Assembly (NCBI RefSeq): GCF_013032505.1
Contig: NZ_WQCG01000001.1
Location: 496,001 to 560,000, forward strand
From: Ruegeria atlantica
GTDB lineage: Bacteria > Pseudomonadota > Alphaproteobacteria > Rhodobacterales > Rhodobacteraceae
DNA length: 64,000 bases
Reading direction: 5' to 3'
A program made the translations under genes and the position numbers. The notes beneath the pieces are model-generated. The model was not told where the DNA came from, did not search any database, and saw only the letters and a list, made by a program, of their open reading frames with translations. How positions within the stretch are numbered: position 1 is the first letter of the stretch; every line of letters starts with the position of its first letter. Positions 7,863 through 17,888 of the stretch are shown here, in pieces.

Positions 7863-9533
7863 ATGAAAAATCAGACAATGACCGGAGCACCGATGCACTG
7901 GGCCGCTGAGATGCATGCACAGGAATATCGGGACGGCAAACTGAACCGGCGCGAGTTTCTGACCCGCACTACCGGTCTTGGTGTCACTGCAGCCGCAGCC
8001 TACGGCATGATCGGCCTGACCGCGCCTGCACATGCGGCAGGCGAAGACGCCAAGAAAGAAGGTGGCACCCTGCGCGTTCAGCAGGAAGTGCGCGCGCTGA
8101 AAGACCCACGCACGTATGACTGGTCGCAGATCGCGAACGTCACTCGCGGCACAATGGAATATCTGGTCGAGTACAACTCGGACGGTACATTCCGCGGCAT
8201 GTTGTTGGAGGGCTGGGAAGTCAACGACGACGCAACCGTATACACTCTGAAAGTCCGTCCGGGCGTCAAATGGAACAACGGCGACGACTTCACCGCAGAT
8301 GATGTGGCCCGCAATATCGGCCGCTGGTGCGACAAGAGCTCGGAAACCAACTCGATGGCCGGTCGCTTTGCGACACTGATCGACCCGGAATCCGGTCAGG
8401 CGATCGACGGCGCGATCGAAGTTGTCGATGCCAACACCGTCAAACTGAATCTGCCAGCTTCTGACATCTCGCTGATTGCGGGCATGGCAGACTACCCGGC
8501 GGCGATTGTTCACAGCTCATTCAGCGAAACGGACCTTCTCAACAACGTTGGGACCGGGCCGTACCTGGTCCAGGACCTGGAGGTTGGCGTTAAAGCCACC
8601 CTCGTTCGCAACGAGAACCACACATGGTGGGGTGAAGAGGTGTTTGGTCGCCCGGCGTTGGACAGTATCGTCTACATTGACTACGGCACCGACCCATCCG
8701 CATGGCTGGCGGCACTGGAGTCCGACGAAGTCGACATGCTATATGAATCAGTTGGTGAATTCATCGACGTGATGGACAGCCTCGGGTACATCAAATCCGA
8801 AGTTGTGACCATGAACACCATTGTCATCCGTCCGAACCAGCTGGCCGAGATCGACGGCAAGAAGCCCTACGAAGACAAGCGTGTGCGTCAGGCCCTGCAG
8901 ATGGCAGTTGATAACTCGATCTGTCTGGAACTGGGTTACGGCGGCCGCGGTTCTCCTGCGGAAAACCACCACGTTGGTCCGATCCACCCAGATTACTTCG
9001 AACTACCCCCGCAGAAGGTCGACCCGGAAGGTGCACGCGCGCTGATGGAAGAAGCCGGAATGATCGATTTTGAGCACGAGCTGATCTCGATCGACGACGA
9101 CTGGCGCCGGAACACCACCGACGCGGTCGCAGCGCAGCTGCGCGACGCTGGCATCAAAGTCAAACGGACAGTTCTGCCGGGCAACACGTTCTGGAACGAC
9201 TGGGCGAAGTATCCCTACAGCTCGACCAACTGGAACCACCGTCCGCTGGGCGTTCAGATTTGGGCTCTGGCCTATCGAACCGGTGAAGCGTGGAACGAAT
9301 TTGGCTGGTCCAATGCCGAGTTCGATGCCCTGCTGACAGAAGCATTGGCCATCGCGGATGCGGACAAGCGCCGTGAAGTAGTCGCCAAGGGCGAAGCGAT
9401 GATCCAGGAAGAAGGCGTCACCATTCAGCCTTACTGGCGTTCGCTGTACCGGCACATGAAAGACGGCCTTGTCGGAACCGACATGCACGTCTCCTTCGAG
9501 CACCACCACTATAAGTGGGGTTGGGCGGCCTAA
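7863..9533 (+). CDS. ABC transporter substrate-binding protein, peptide/nickel family 5, Tat-exported
   Basis: The 556-residue periplasmic binding protein belongs to the DppA/OppA-type SBP family 5. A Tat signal is visible: RREFL at residues 29-33 after an unusually long N-region, a hydrophobic stretch, and an AHA cleavage site near residue 58. The mature part has [20 protein letters not shown], the family 5 entry motif, GTGPYLV, and [11 protein letters not shown]. It binds the ligand and hands it to the two permeases encoded next. The actual ligand (oligopeptide, dipeptide or another solute) cannot be read from the sequence. The gene is separated from the permeases by a hairpin that probably gives the binding protein a higher dose. 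Confidence 0.92.
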   Translation: MKNQTMTGAPMHWAAEMHAQEYRDGKLNRREFLTRTTGLGVTAAAAYGMIGLTAPAHAAGEDAKKEGGTLRVQQEVRALKDPRTYDWSQIANVTRGTMEYLVEYNSDGTFRGMLLEGWEVNDDATVYTLKVRPGVKWNNGDDFTADDVARNIGRWCDKSSETNSMAGRFATLIDPESGQAIDGAIEVVDANTVKLNLPASDISLIAGMADYPAAIVHSSFSETDLLNNVGTGPYLVQDLEVGVKATLVRNENHTWWGEEVFGRPALDSIVYIDYGTDPSAWLAALESDEVDMLYESVGEFIDVMDSLGYIKSEVVTMNTIVIRPNQLAEIDGKKPYEDKRVRQALQMAVDNSICLELGYGGRGSPAENHHVGPIHPDYFELPPQKVDPEGARALMEEAGMIDFEHELISIDDDWRRNTTDAVAAQLRDAGIKVKRTVLPGNTFWNDWAKYPYSSTNWNHRPLGVQIWALAYRTGEAWNEFGWSNAEFDALLTEALAIADADKRREVVAKGEAMIQEEGVTIQPYWRSLYRHMKDGLVGTDMHVSFEHHHYKWGWAA

Positions 9534-9552
9534 AACCTGCCAGACGTTAATG

Positions 9553-9578
9553 GGGGCGCCTGATCAGGGCGCCCCTTT
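9553..9578 (+). terminator. intercistronic hairpin between binding protein and permease
   Basis: GGGGCGCC (9553-9560) pairs with GGCGCCCC (9568-9575) around a seven-base loop, followed by only three T. Between a binding protein gene and its permeases such hairpins usually act as a partial terminator or 3' mRNA stabiliser, raising binding protein over membrane components; that role is inferred. Confidence 0.65.
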
Positions 9579-9668
9579 CCAGCCGCAGACAGGCCGACAC
9601 GGGGTCGGATGTCCGAGGCCAGACAATGGTCCAATGATCTGCGGAACACCCGAACAACAGGGGCCATC

Positions 9669-10715
9669 ATGGGACTATTCATCCTCCGACGGTTCGGCGT
9701 CATGCTACTCACTGCATTGTGCCTGACTTTCGTGGTCTTTTTTCTGACCAACCTCTACCCGAACCTGGAAAAGCTTGCCAAAACGCAAGGTAACCAGCGG
9801 ATGTCCGACGAACAGGTTGAGACCTGGCTGGACAATCGCGGTTATCTGCAACCCACTCTCGTCAAGTACGGTCAATGGCTGGGCGTTCTCCCTGGCTTTT
9901 CCAAGACACTTGACGACGGTACGTTCCTAGGGACTTGTACCCGCCCGGGATCGACCGAGGAAACGACTCCCAGATATTGCGGCGTATTGCAGGGCGACTG
10001 GGGTTACTCAACCGTTTTCAAGGACGAGGTCGGCAGCATCGTGGGCAAGCGTCTGGGCAACACCGGCTATCTGATGTTCTGGGTTCTGGTTCTGATGGTG
10101 CCATCAGCATTGTTGGTCGGGGTGTTGGCCGGGATGCGCGAAGGATCGGCGCTGGACCGGTCACTGTCCACCTTCTCGATCATAACAACAGCGACGCCGG
10201 AATACGTATCGGGTGTGATTTTCATCGCGATCTTCACTTCATCTACCGTTGGTCTGAAATGGTTCAAGGGTACCGCGACGCAGGCAATGGATAACCCGAC
10301 CTTTGAGAATTTCTTCCTGCCAGTGCTAACCATCGCGCTGTATGGCATGGGCTATATCGCGCGGATGACGCGCGCTTCGATGACCGAGGTTATGACCGCG
10401 CAGTACATTCGAACCGCCCGTCTCAAGGGTGTTTCCTTTGGCAACATCGTTATGAAGCACGCGCTGCGCAACGCGCTGATCGCGCCCTTTACAGTTATCA
10501 TGCTGCAGTTCCCGTGGCTGCTGAACGGCGTGGTGATTGTCGAGACCTTGTTCAACTACAAGGGCTTTGGCTGGGCGCTGGTGCAGGCGGCGGGCAACAA
10601 CGACATTCAGCTGTTGCTGGCGATTTCGGTCGTGTCAGTCTTTGTGGTGCTGGTGACGCAGCTGATCTCCGATATCGGCTATGTCTACCTCAACCCGCGC
10701 ATCCGTATTTCGTAA
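9669..10715 (+). CDS. ABC transporter permease, DppB/OppB type
   Basis: This is an inner-membrane subunit of the peptide-type importer. It starts at the ATG at 9669 (348 residues) with AGGGG six bases upstream, giving MGLFILRRFGVMLL, the classic DppB first membrane helix; a longer in-frame start at 9609 would add 20 hydrophilic residues and is not favoured. The binding-protein-dependent permease core includes IARMTRASMTEV and YIRTARLKGVSF, the EAA-like loop that docks on the ATPase. A roughly 100-residue periplasmic segment after the first helix contains a Cys pair (GTCTRP...RYCGV), slightly larger than in enterobacterial DppB. The next permease follows after 12 bases. Confidence 0.92.
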   Translation: MGLFILRRFGVMLLTALCLTFVVFFLTNLYPNLEKLAKTQGNQRMSDEQVETWLDNRGYLQPTLVKYGQWLGVLPGFSKTLDDGTFLGTCTRPGSTEETTPRYCGVLQGDWGYSTVFKDEVGSIVGKRLGNTGYLMFWVLVLMVPSALLVGVLAGMREGSALDRSLSTFSIITTATPEYVSGVIFIAIFTSSTVGLKWFKGTATQAMDNPTFENFFLPVLTIALYGMGYIARMTRASMTEVMTAQYIRTARLKGVSFGNIVMKHALRNALIAPFTVIMLQFPWLLNGVVIVETLFNYKGFGWALVQAAGNNDIQLLLAISVVSVFVVLVTQLISDIGYVYLNPRIRIS

Positions 10716-10727
10716 GGGAGATAGATC

Positions 10728-12191
10728 ATGGAACCTCTAAGCTGGACCGGCTCTATCGCCATTCTGAACCCTATCCTGATGATCGCGCTTGCCGCGTTGA
10801 TAGTATCAATCGTCGTTTGGATTATCGGAAGCATTGTGCTGCCCGAATCCCCGATGAGCGTGAATATCGACGGCACCATAAGCGGCGGCAACGGGCTACG
10901 TGGCCTAACACAAAAGGCCTTGAGATACAGCTTTTCCGCCTGTGTCGCGCTTGCGCTGGCCTATATCGTGCTTGGTATCCTCATGGGGACCAGTGCCGGG
11001 ATAATCGGAGCGATCTCGCAGCAGTTTCTGCCTGTGTGGTTGTCGTTGATCATCCTGTTTGCAATGTCGATTGCCTTTAAACGCCGCCTCGGCCTTTACG
11101 GCAAACTGTTCGACAGCCCCATCGGCATGATCGGCTTTGGCCTTGTGATGTTCTGGGTCTTCACCGGGATCTTCGGTGCGCTGGATCTAATCATCACTCA
11201 TGATCCGTTGGTTCAGGTCTCGGGCATGAAGAACAAAGTGCCGGGAACGCCGCTGCCAAGCCCCGAAGAAGGTGAGTATGCCTGGTACCTTCTGGGCGGT
11301 GACAACCTTGCCCGCGACGTTTTTAGCCGAATGGTCAAAGGTGCGTGGATCGTGGTTCAGATCGCTCCGCTTGCGACCATGTTTGCTTTCATGGTCGGGA
11401 TCACCCTGGGCCTGCCAGCCGGGTACTATGGCGGACGTCTGGATACGTTCCTGTCGTTCCTGGCCAACCTGATCCTCGCCTTCCCTGTCATCCTGTTGTT
11501 CTACCTCTTGGTCACACCGGAAATCGTGGCAACAGGCGTGCCGAACTATATGGCAGCGGTTCTGTTCATATTCCCGATCCTGTTCATCGGCGTTCTTTTG
11601 AACTCGCGCTACTACACGCGCCCGAATTTCCGGACACCGCTGCTGATCGGGGTTCTGGGTATCGCACTGTGGCTCTATTTGTCGCTGATTTCGACCGGAG
11701 GCTATGTCATCAACACCGATGATTACAGCATCTGGGGTTTGCCAACCTATCTGGACCTGTTCGATATCCCAGGCGGGATTCTTGTGGTGTTCGTCTCGGT
11801 GGTCTTTGTGAACTCGCCCACGGTATTCCGCATCGTGCGTGGTCTGGCACTGGACATCAAAACGCGGGATTACGTGGCAGCGGCACAGACCCGTGGCGAA
11901 GGTCCGTGGTACATCATGCTGTGGGAAATCCTGCCCAATGCACGTGGACCGCTGATCGTCGATTTCTGTCTGCGCATCGGCTATACGACCATCCTGTTGG
12001 GAACCTTGGGTTTCTTCGGGTTGGGCCTTCCACCGGAAAGCCCGGACTGGGGTTCAACGATCAACGAAGGGCGCAAGCTGTTGTCGATCTATCTGCACCC
12101 TGCCCTTCCACCTGCCTTTGCGCTGCTGTCGCTGGTTCTTGGTCTGAACCTGCTTGCGGATGGGCTGCGCGAAGAAAGCCTGAAGGATTGA
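10728..12191 (+). CDS. ABC transporter permease, DppC/OppC type, with extended N-terminal membrane region
   Basis: This is the second permease of the importer, 487 residues against about 300 for ordinary DppC. The C-terminal half has the normal signatures: GGDNLARDVFSRMVKGA, the EAA-type loop IKTRDYVAAAQTRGEG, and ILPNARGPLIVDF. The first ~160 residues add about four membrane segments before the usual DppC start, and there is an additional membrane stretch around residues 290-330. The extension has no recognised domain. GGGAG lies seven bases before the ATG. Close spacing with the upstream permease (12 bases) indicates one operon. Confidence 0.9.
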   Translation: MEPLSWTGSIAILNPILMIALAALIVSIVVWIIGSIVLPESPMSVNIDGTISGGNGLRGLTQKALRYSFSACVALALAYIVLGILMGTSAGIIGAISQQFLPVWLSLIILFAMSIAFKRRLGLYGKLFDSPIGMIGFGLVMFWVFTGIFGALDLIITHDPLVQVSGMKNKVPGTPLPSPEEGEYAWYLLGGDNLARDVFSRMVKGAWIVVQIAPLATMFAFMVGITLGLPAGYYGGRLDTFLSFLANLILAFPVILLFYLLVTPEIVATGVPNYMAAVLFIFPILFIGVLLNSRYYTRPNFRTPLLIGVLGIALWLYLSLISTGGYVINTDDYSIWGLPTYLDLFDIPGGILVVFVSVVFVNSPTVFRIVRGLALDIKTRDYVAAAQTRGEGPWYIMLWEILPNARGPLIVDFCLRIGYTTILLGTLGFFGLGLPPESPDWGSTINEGRKLLSIYLHPALPPAFALLSLVLGLNLLADGLREESLKD

Positions 12192-12198
12192 TGTGAGA

Positions 12199-12258
12199 GA
12201 GACCGGGGGCTTTGCCCCCGGACCCCAGGATATTTTTAGCCAGATGAAGGGGATCCCC
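12199..12258. repeat. palindromic intergenic element of a type common in Rhodobacteraceae
   Basis: CCGGGGGC-ttt-GCCCCCGG (12203-12221) is a perfect eight-pair hairpin, followed by a CCCAGGATATTTTTAG block and AGATGAAGG, then GGGGATCCCC (12249-12258). From memory, this hairpin plus GGATATTTTT plus AGATGAAG arrangement recurs between genes in many Rhodobacteraceae genomes; no second copy was seen in this window. It sits between the DppC-type permease and the ATPase gene and, with its T-run, may act as a partial terminator. Confidence 0.45.
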
Positions 12259-12281
12259 GGACTCTCGCGAGGAGATACAAG

Positions 12282-14369
12282 ATGAACAAATTGGCGGAAT
12301 ATGACGGCCCGATCCTTGAGATCGACAAACTGTCGATTTCTTTCTTCACCCGCCTACGGGAAATACCGGCGGTTATGGACTTTTCCGTAAGTGTGCAGCC
12401 CGGCGAGGCCGTGGGGTTGGTTGGAGAATCCGGTTGCGGCAAGTCTACTGTTGCGCTTGGTGTCATGCAGGATCTGGGTAAGAACGGTCGTGTCGTTGGC
12501 GGTACGATCAAGTTCAAGGGACGCGACCTGTCGGAAATGACGAAAGAGGAACTGCGCGATATTCGTGGCAATGAGATCGCGATGATCTATCAGGAACCGA
12601 TGGCCTCGCTGAATCCGGCGATGAAAATCGGCAAACAGCTGATGGAAGTGCCGATGATCCATGAGGGTGTTGGCGCAGAGGAGGCCTATGCCCGCGCCTT
12701 GGAGGTGGTCACGGATGTGCGCCTGCCCGATCCAGAGCGGATGCTGAATTCATTCCCGCACCAATTGTCAGGTGGTCAGCAACAGCGGATCGTAATCGCG
12801 ATGGCGCTGATGTCCAAACCGGCGCTGTTGATCCTCGATGAGCCAACTACCGCCCTGGATGTGACGGTCGAAGCCGCGGTTGTCGAATTGGTCAAAGATC
12901 TGGGCAAGAAGTACGGCACATCAATGCTGTTCATCAGCCACAATCTTGGTTTGGTTCTGGAAACCTGCGACCGGCTTTGCGTGATGTATTCAGGCGAGGC
13001 GGTCGAGCGCGGCTCGATCCACGATGTGTTCGACGAAATGCAACACCCCTACACGCAGGCACTGTTCCGCTCTATCCCGCTGCCGGGTGCGGACAAGAAC
13101 GCGCGCCCGCTGGTGGCTATTCCGGGGAACTTCCCCTTGCCCCACGAACGCCCGCCGGGATGTAACTTTGGCCCGCGCTGCGACTATTTCGAAGAAGGCC
13201 GCTGCGACGCCCAGAACATTATCATGGCACCTGTGCCTGGTAATGACCGGCACCACACGCGCTGTCTGAAGTTCAGCGAAATCGACTGGAACGCACCAAT
13301 CACTGTGGGCGAACAGAAGGAAAAAGGTGAAATCGGGCGCACCGTCCTGAAAATGGACAACCTCAAGAAATACTATGAGGTAGCCGCAAACGCCTTGTTC
13401 GGAGGTGGCGAGAAGAAGGTCGTGAAGGCCAACGAAACGCTTAGCTTCGAGGCACATGAGTCTGAAACGTTGGCCATCGTGGGTGAGTCCGGTTGTGGTA
13501 AATCCACCTTTGCCAAAGTTCTGATGGGTCTCGAGACGGCAACAGACGGGCAGATCCTGCTGGACAACCGTAATATCGAAGACGTGCCCATCGAAGAGCG
13601 TGACGCCAAGACCGTGGGTGAAGTTCAGATGGTGTTCCAGAACCCGTTTGACACACTGAACCCCTCGATGACCGTTGGACGGCAGATCATTCGTGCGTTG
13701 GAAATCTTTGGCGTGGGAAATTCCGAGGCCGAGCGTAAACAGCGCATGCTGGAATTGTTGGATCTGGTGAAGCTGCCTCGTGCCTTTGCCGAACGAATGC
13801 CACGTCAGCTGTCCGGCGGCCAGAAACAGCGCGTCGGTATCGCACGTGCGTTTGCAGGGGACGCGCGGATCGTCGTTGCGGATGAACCTGTGTCAGCGTT
13901 GGATGTGTCCGTTCAGGCGGCAGTGACAGACTTGCTTATGGAGATCCAGCGAGAGCACAAGACCACCCTGCTGTTCATCAGTCACGACCTATCGATTGTG
14001 CGCTATCTCAGCGACCGGGTGATGGTGATGTACTTGGGCCATGTGGTCGAACTCGGGACTACCGATCAAGTATTCTCACCACCCTATCACCCCTACACCG
14101 AAGCACTGCTGAGCGCTGTGCCCATTGCGGATACTTCGGTTGAAAAAGAACATATCGTATTGGAAGGCGACATCCCTTCAGCCATGAATCCGCCTCCGGG
14201 ATGCCCGTTCCAGACGCGCTGCCGCTGGAAGTCCGAAGTGGCCGGCGGATTGTGTGAAAAAGATGTGCCACCGGTGAAAACGCTAGCGGACGGACATCAG
14301 GTCAAATGCCACCTGTCCGACGAAGTACTGGCCCGCATGGAGCCGGTCATCAAAATCGCGGCAGAGTAA
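12282..14369 (+). CDS. fused double ABC ATPase, DppD-DppF type
   Basis: The 695-residue protein carries two complete ATP-binding cassettes that energise the peptide-type importer. Walker A GESGCGKST occurs at residues 48-56 and again at 401-409; the signatures are LSGGQQQR and LSGGQKQR, each followed by a Walker B ending in DEP. Each half ends with the oligopeptide-transporter C-terminal motif (PPGCNFGPRCDY and PPGCPFQTRCRW), whose cysteines in some homologues bind an Fe-S cluster. In enteric bacteria these are two genes (dppD and dppF); here they are one chain joined near residues 345-360. GAGGAG precedes the start. It is the last gene of the operon, with a strong terminator after it. Confidence 0.95.
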   Translation: MNKLAEYDGPILEIDKLSISFFTRLREIPAVMDFSVSVQPGEAVGLVGESGCGKSTVALGVMQDLGKNGRVVGGTIKFKGRDLSEMTKEELRDIRGNEIAMIYQEPMASLNPAMKIGKQLMEVPMIHEGVGAEEAYARALEVVTDVRLPDPERMLNSFPHQLSGGQQQRIVIAMALMSKPALLILDEPTTALDVTVEAAVVELVKDLGKKYGTSMLFISHNLGLVLETCDRLCVMYSGEAVERGSIHDVFDEMQHPYTQALFRSIPLPGADKNARPLVAIPGNFPLPHERPPGCNFGPRCDYFEEGRCDAQNIIMAPVPGNDRHHTRCLKFSEIDWNAPITVGEQKEKGEIGRTVLKMDNLKKYYEVAANALFGGGEKKVVKANETLSFEAHESETLAIVGESGCGKSTFAKVLMGLETATDGQILLDNRNIEDVPIEERDAKTVGEVQMVFQNPFDTLNPSMTVGRQIIRALEIFGVGNSEAERKQRMLELLDLVKLPRAFAERMPRQLSGGQKQRVGIARAFAGDARIVVADEPVSALDVSVQAAVTDLLMEIQREHKTTLLFISHDLSIVRYLSDRVMVMYLGHVVELGTTDQVFSPPYHPYTEALLSAVPIADTSVEKEHIVLEGDIPSAMNPPPGCPFQTRCRWKSEVAGGLCEKDVPPVKTLADGHQVKCHLSDEVLARMEPVIKIAAE

Positions 14370-14380
14370 CAGCCCAAACG

Positions 14381-14412
14381 AAAAGAACCGGCCAATGCGC
14401 CGGTTCTTTTTT
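14381..14412. terminator. bidirectional rho-independent terminator
   Basis: AAAAGAACCGGC pairs with GCCGGTTCTTTT around a short loop and is flanked by A- and T-runs. It ends the transporter operon on the plus strand and the lytic transglycosylase gene on the minus strand. Confidence 0.9.
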
Positions 14413-14430
14413 GACTAGGCTTGGCTTTGA

Positions 14431-15012
<582 letters not shown>

Positions 15013-15219
15013 TTATGCCAATCCCGCTCGCTCTCGAACCCAACCGATTATAGATATTTCAGGCAAGAATGAAAGCTTGGTAAACAGAACCCGCGGAATT
15101 TCTTGTCGACCGTTGCACACATCAACTGTGTTTTAACCACGACGCAGGCCGTATAGGGTCGCATAGATACATCGCGCCAGATTCGGGCGCACTCGAGTCA
15201 GACAAGAACGAGGAAATAC

Positions 15220-15687
15220 ATGGCAGGTTCAGTCAACAAGGTCATTCTGATCGGCAATCTTGGCGCCGACCCTGAAGTACGGTCGTTTCAGAACGGCGGC
15301 AAAGTATGCAACCTGCGCGTTGCGACGTCCGAGACATGGAAAGATCGCAACACCGGAGAACGCCGGGACCGAACCCAATGGCACCAAGTTGCCATCTTCT
15401 CGGAACCGCTGGTGCGGGTCGCCGAACAATATCTGCGCAAAGGCAGCAAGGTTTATATAGAAGGCCAGCTGGAAACCCGCAAATGGCAGGATCAGTCGGG
15501 ACAAGATCGGTATACGACTGAAGTCGCCCTACGGCCCTATCGCAGCGAACTGACGATGCTAGACAGCCGCGGTGAAGGCGGCGGCGGTGGTCAGGCCGGC
15601 GGCGGCTATAGCGACCCCTACAGTGGCCAGTCAGGCGCCCCAGCCCCTGCATCCGGCGGAATCGACGACGACGAGATTCCGTTCTAA
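15220..15687 (+). CDS. ssb: single-stranded DNA-binding protein
   Basis: The 155-residue SSB protects single-stranded DNA in replication, repair and recombination. The N-terminal OB fold starts [18 protein letters not shown] and includes [11 protein letters not shown] and [13 protein letters not shown] glycine-rich linker follows ([13 protein letters not shown]), then the acidic partner-binding tail DDDEIPF. Length and tail are typical. It begins after an AACGAGGAA ribosome-binding site and is followed after 17 bases by the M50 protease gene on the same strand. Confidence 0.97.
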   Translation: MAGSVNKVILIGNLGADPEVRSFQNGGKVCNLRVATSETWKDRNTGERRDRTQWHQVAIFSEPLVRVAEQYLRKGSKVYIEGQLETRKWQDQSGQDRYTTEVALRPYRSELTMLDSRGEGGGGGQAGGGYSDPYSGQSGAPAPASGGIDDDEIPF

Positions 15688-15704
15688 GGCAAACGGAGAC
15701 GAAT

Positions 15705-16775
15705 ATGACATGGTCCTTCTCACTCGGCCGGGTATTGGGGTCGGAACTGAGGGTCCATGTCACCTTTTTTCTGTTGTTAGGTTGGGTGGCCTTCGCGGCC
15801 TATTCCAAAGGCGGGCTGCCCGCAGCGATAGACAACCTTATCTTTGTTCTGGCCTTGTTTGCCTGCGTTGTTGCGCATGAGTTCGGCCACGCGCTGATGG
15901 CGCGGCGCTACGGCATTAAAACCCCTGACATCACCCTTCTGCCTATAGGAGGGCTTGCGCGGCTTGAACGGATGCCCGAGAAGCCCATGGAGGAGGTTTG
16001 GGTCGCTCTGGCCGGGCCGGCGGTAAACATTGTGATCTGGATCGTTCTGGTGGCTCTGGGAGCTGGAATGTCGCTGGAATCCTTGGCCCGAATAGATTCG
16101 ACCAATGCAGGGCTGTTGAACAGGCTGGCCTATGTGAATCTGCTGTTGGCAGTTTTTAACATGATCCCGGCCTTCCCCATGGATGGCGGCCGGGTTTTCC
16201 GCGCGCTTTTGTGTCTAAAGATGAACCGAGTGACGGCGACGCGTGTTGCGGCAGTGGCGGGTCAAATTGTGGCCGTGGCGTTTGGATTTCTCGGGCTGAG
16301 TACAGGTAACCCGTTACTGGTTTTAATCGCTGTGTTCGTTTTTGTTGCGGCCAATGCGGAAAGTCACGATGTGGCTATGCGCTCGGTCGCGCGGCGCGTA
16401 CTTGCCCGGGATGCGATGATCACCGAATTCCATGCCCTATCGCCTGCCGACACGCTTGCAACCGCCGCACAGGCCGTTATTCACACCACCCAACACGAGT
16501 TTCCGGTGCTGGGCCCTGATGGAGCCTTGCTGGGTTTTGTGGCGCGCGGCACGTTGTTTGCTGCCCTGGCGCAGGAAGCCCCACGGTCCGATCTTGCGAC
16601 CTCGATCATGGAAACCGAGATTCCGCGCGTTGAATTGACCACCGGGTTGGAAACGGTGCTGGGAAAGCTGCACAAGGGTGCCCCTGCTGTCGCAGTTTGC
16701 ACGGAGGCCGGGGCAATGGTGGGCTATATCACCCGTGAAAACATTGGTGAGCTGATGGTAATTCGCGGGCGCTGA
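15705..16775 (+). CDS. site-2 protease family (M50) membrane metalloprotease with CBS domains
   Basis: The 356-residue membrane protein has a zinc protease core: HEFGH (H58, E59, H62) in a membrane segment and the distal metal ligand D160 in PAFPMDGG. It has about five or six membrane segments in residues 10-220, then two CBS modules (about residues 235-355) that in related proteins bind adenosyl nucleotides. Family members cleave membrane proteins within the bilayer; the substrate here is unknown. SpoIVFB-like proteases with a CBS tail have this order. It follows ssb by 17 bases. Its stop codon abuts the stop codon of the convergent aroB (TGATCA), with no room for a terminator. Confidence 0.9.
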   Translation: MTWSFSLGRVLGSELRVHVTFFLLLGWVAFAAYSKGGLPAAIDNLIFVLALFACVVAHEFGHALMARRYGIKTPDITLLPIGGLARLERMPEKPMEEVWVALAGPAVNIVIWIVLVALGAGMSLESLARIDSTNAGLLNRLAYVNLLLAVFNMIPAFPMDGGRVFRALLCLKMNRVTATRVAAVAGQIVAVAFGFLGLSTGNPLLVLIAVFVFVAANAESHDVAMRSVARRVLARDAMITEFHALSPADTLATAAQAVIHTTQHEFPVLGPDGALLGFVARGTLFAALAQEAPRSDLATSIMETEIPRVELTTGLETVLGKLHKGAPAVAVCTEAGAMVGYITRENIGELMVIRGR

Positions 16776-17888
16776 TCAAACTGTCGCCAAAGCGTCTTCC
16801 AGCACTGTCAGCACAGCGTCACGCGGGACATCCGAAGTGACGAAAGCCCGGCCGATCCCGCGGGCAAGAATAAACCGCAACTGCCCGTCGATGACCTTTT
16901 TATCCTGCGCCATCAGATCAACCAGCGCTTCGGCACCCGGCAGATCTCCGGGAATATCGGCCAGATCGGTTTTCATTCCCATCGCGCGCAAGTGTGCCCG
17001 CACACGGCTTGGATCCTCTTGCGAACACAGCCCGAGACGAGAGGATAGCTCAAACGCCAGCGCGCAGCCGATGGCTACGCCTTCCCCGTGCAGCAGACGA
17101 TCCGAATATCCGGTAGCCGCTTCGAGCGCATGACAGAAGGTGTGCCCGAGGTTCAGCAAAGCCCTGTCGCCTTGCTCGGTCTCATCGCGGGCAACGATAT
17201 CAGCCTTCATCTGAACGGAACGGGTCACGGCGCGCACCCGCGCGGCCATTTCTCCGCCCGAGACGCCGGGGCCGTTAGCCTCAAGCCATTCAAAGAACTC
17301 GGCATCGCCCAGCAGGCCGTATTTCACCACCTCGCCATAACCAGACAAGAAATCCCGTTGGGTCATCGTGCCAAGAACCGAAGTATCCGCCAGCACCAGA
17401 GACGGCTGATGGAATGCTCCGATCAGGTTCTTGCCCTGAGGCGCGTTAATCCCGGTTTTGCCGCCCACGGAGCTGTCGACCTGCGCCAGTAATGAAGTCG
17501 GTATCTGAACAAAGCGAACACCGCGTCGCAAAACGGCGGCCGCAAATCCTGCCAAGTCGCCAATGACCCCGCCGCCCAAGGCGATAACCACGTCGTTGCG
17601 TTCAACTTTTTCTGCCAAAAGCCACTCGACCGCGCGTTCGAAATGCGGCCAGCTTTTGGTGGCTTCACCCGCGGGCAAGGCCAGCGAGGTCATCTCGATC
17701 CCAGCCGAGGCCAGTCCATCCCGCAAAGCATTCAGGTGCAACTTGGCCACGTTCTCGTCTGTCAGAACAGCGACTTTGCGCCGGCGTAGAAGAGGCGCAA
17801 TCAACCCGCCGGACCGTTTCAGCAGGTCGGGTCCGATTTCTACGTCATAGGACCGCTCGCCCAGCTCTACATGTACGGTTTGGTGCAT
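16776..17888 (-). CDS. aroB: 3-dehydroquinate synthase
   Basis: The second enzyme of the shikimate pathway turns DAHP into 3-dehydroquinate using NAD and a divalent metal. It has 370 residues with VIALGGGVIGDLAGF for NAD binding, QIPTSLLAQVDSSVGGKTGIN, and the metal-binding LLNLGHTFCHALE followed by LLHGEGVAIG. The length is normal. It is directly downstream of aroK: the aroK stop TAA is immediately followed by the aroB ATG (TAAATG), so the two are translated as a coupled pair, as in many proteobacteria. Confidence 0.97.
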   Translation of the reverse strand: MHQTVHVELGERSYDVEIGPDLLKRSGGLIAPLLRRRKVAVLTDENVAKLHLNALRDGLASAGIEMTSLALPAGEATKSWPHFERAVEWLLAEKVERNDVVIALGGGVIGDLAGFAAAVLRRGVRFVQIPTSLLAQVDSSVGGKTGINAPQGKNLIGAFHQPSLVLADTSVLGTMTQRDFLSGYGEVVKYGLLGDAEFFEWLEANGPGVSGGEMAARVRAVTRSVQMKADIVARDETEQGDRALLNLGHTFCHALEAATGYSDRLLHGEGVAIGCALAFELSSRLGLCSQEDPSRVRAHLRAMGMKTDLADIPGDLPGAEALVDLMAQDKKVIDGQLRFILARGIGRAFVTSDVPRDAVLTVLEDALATV

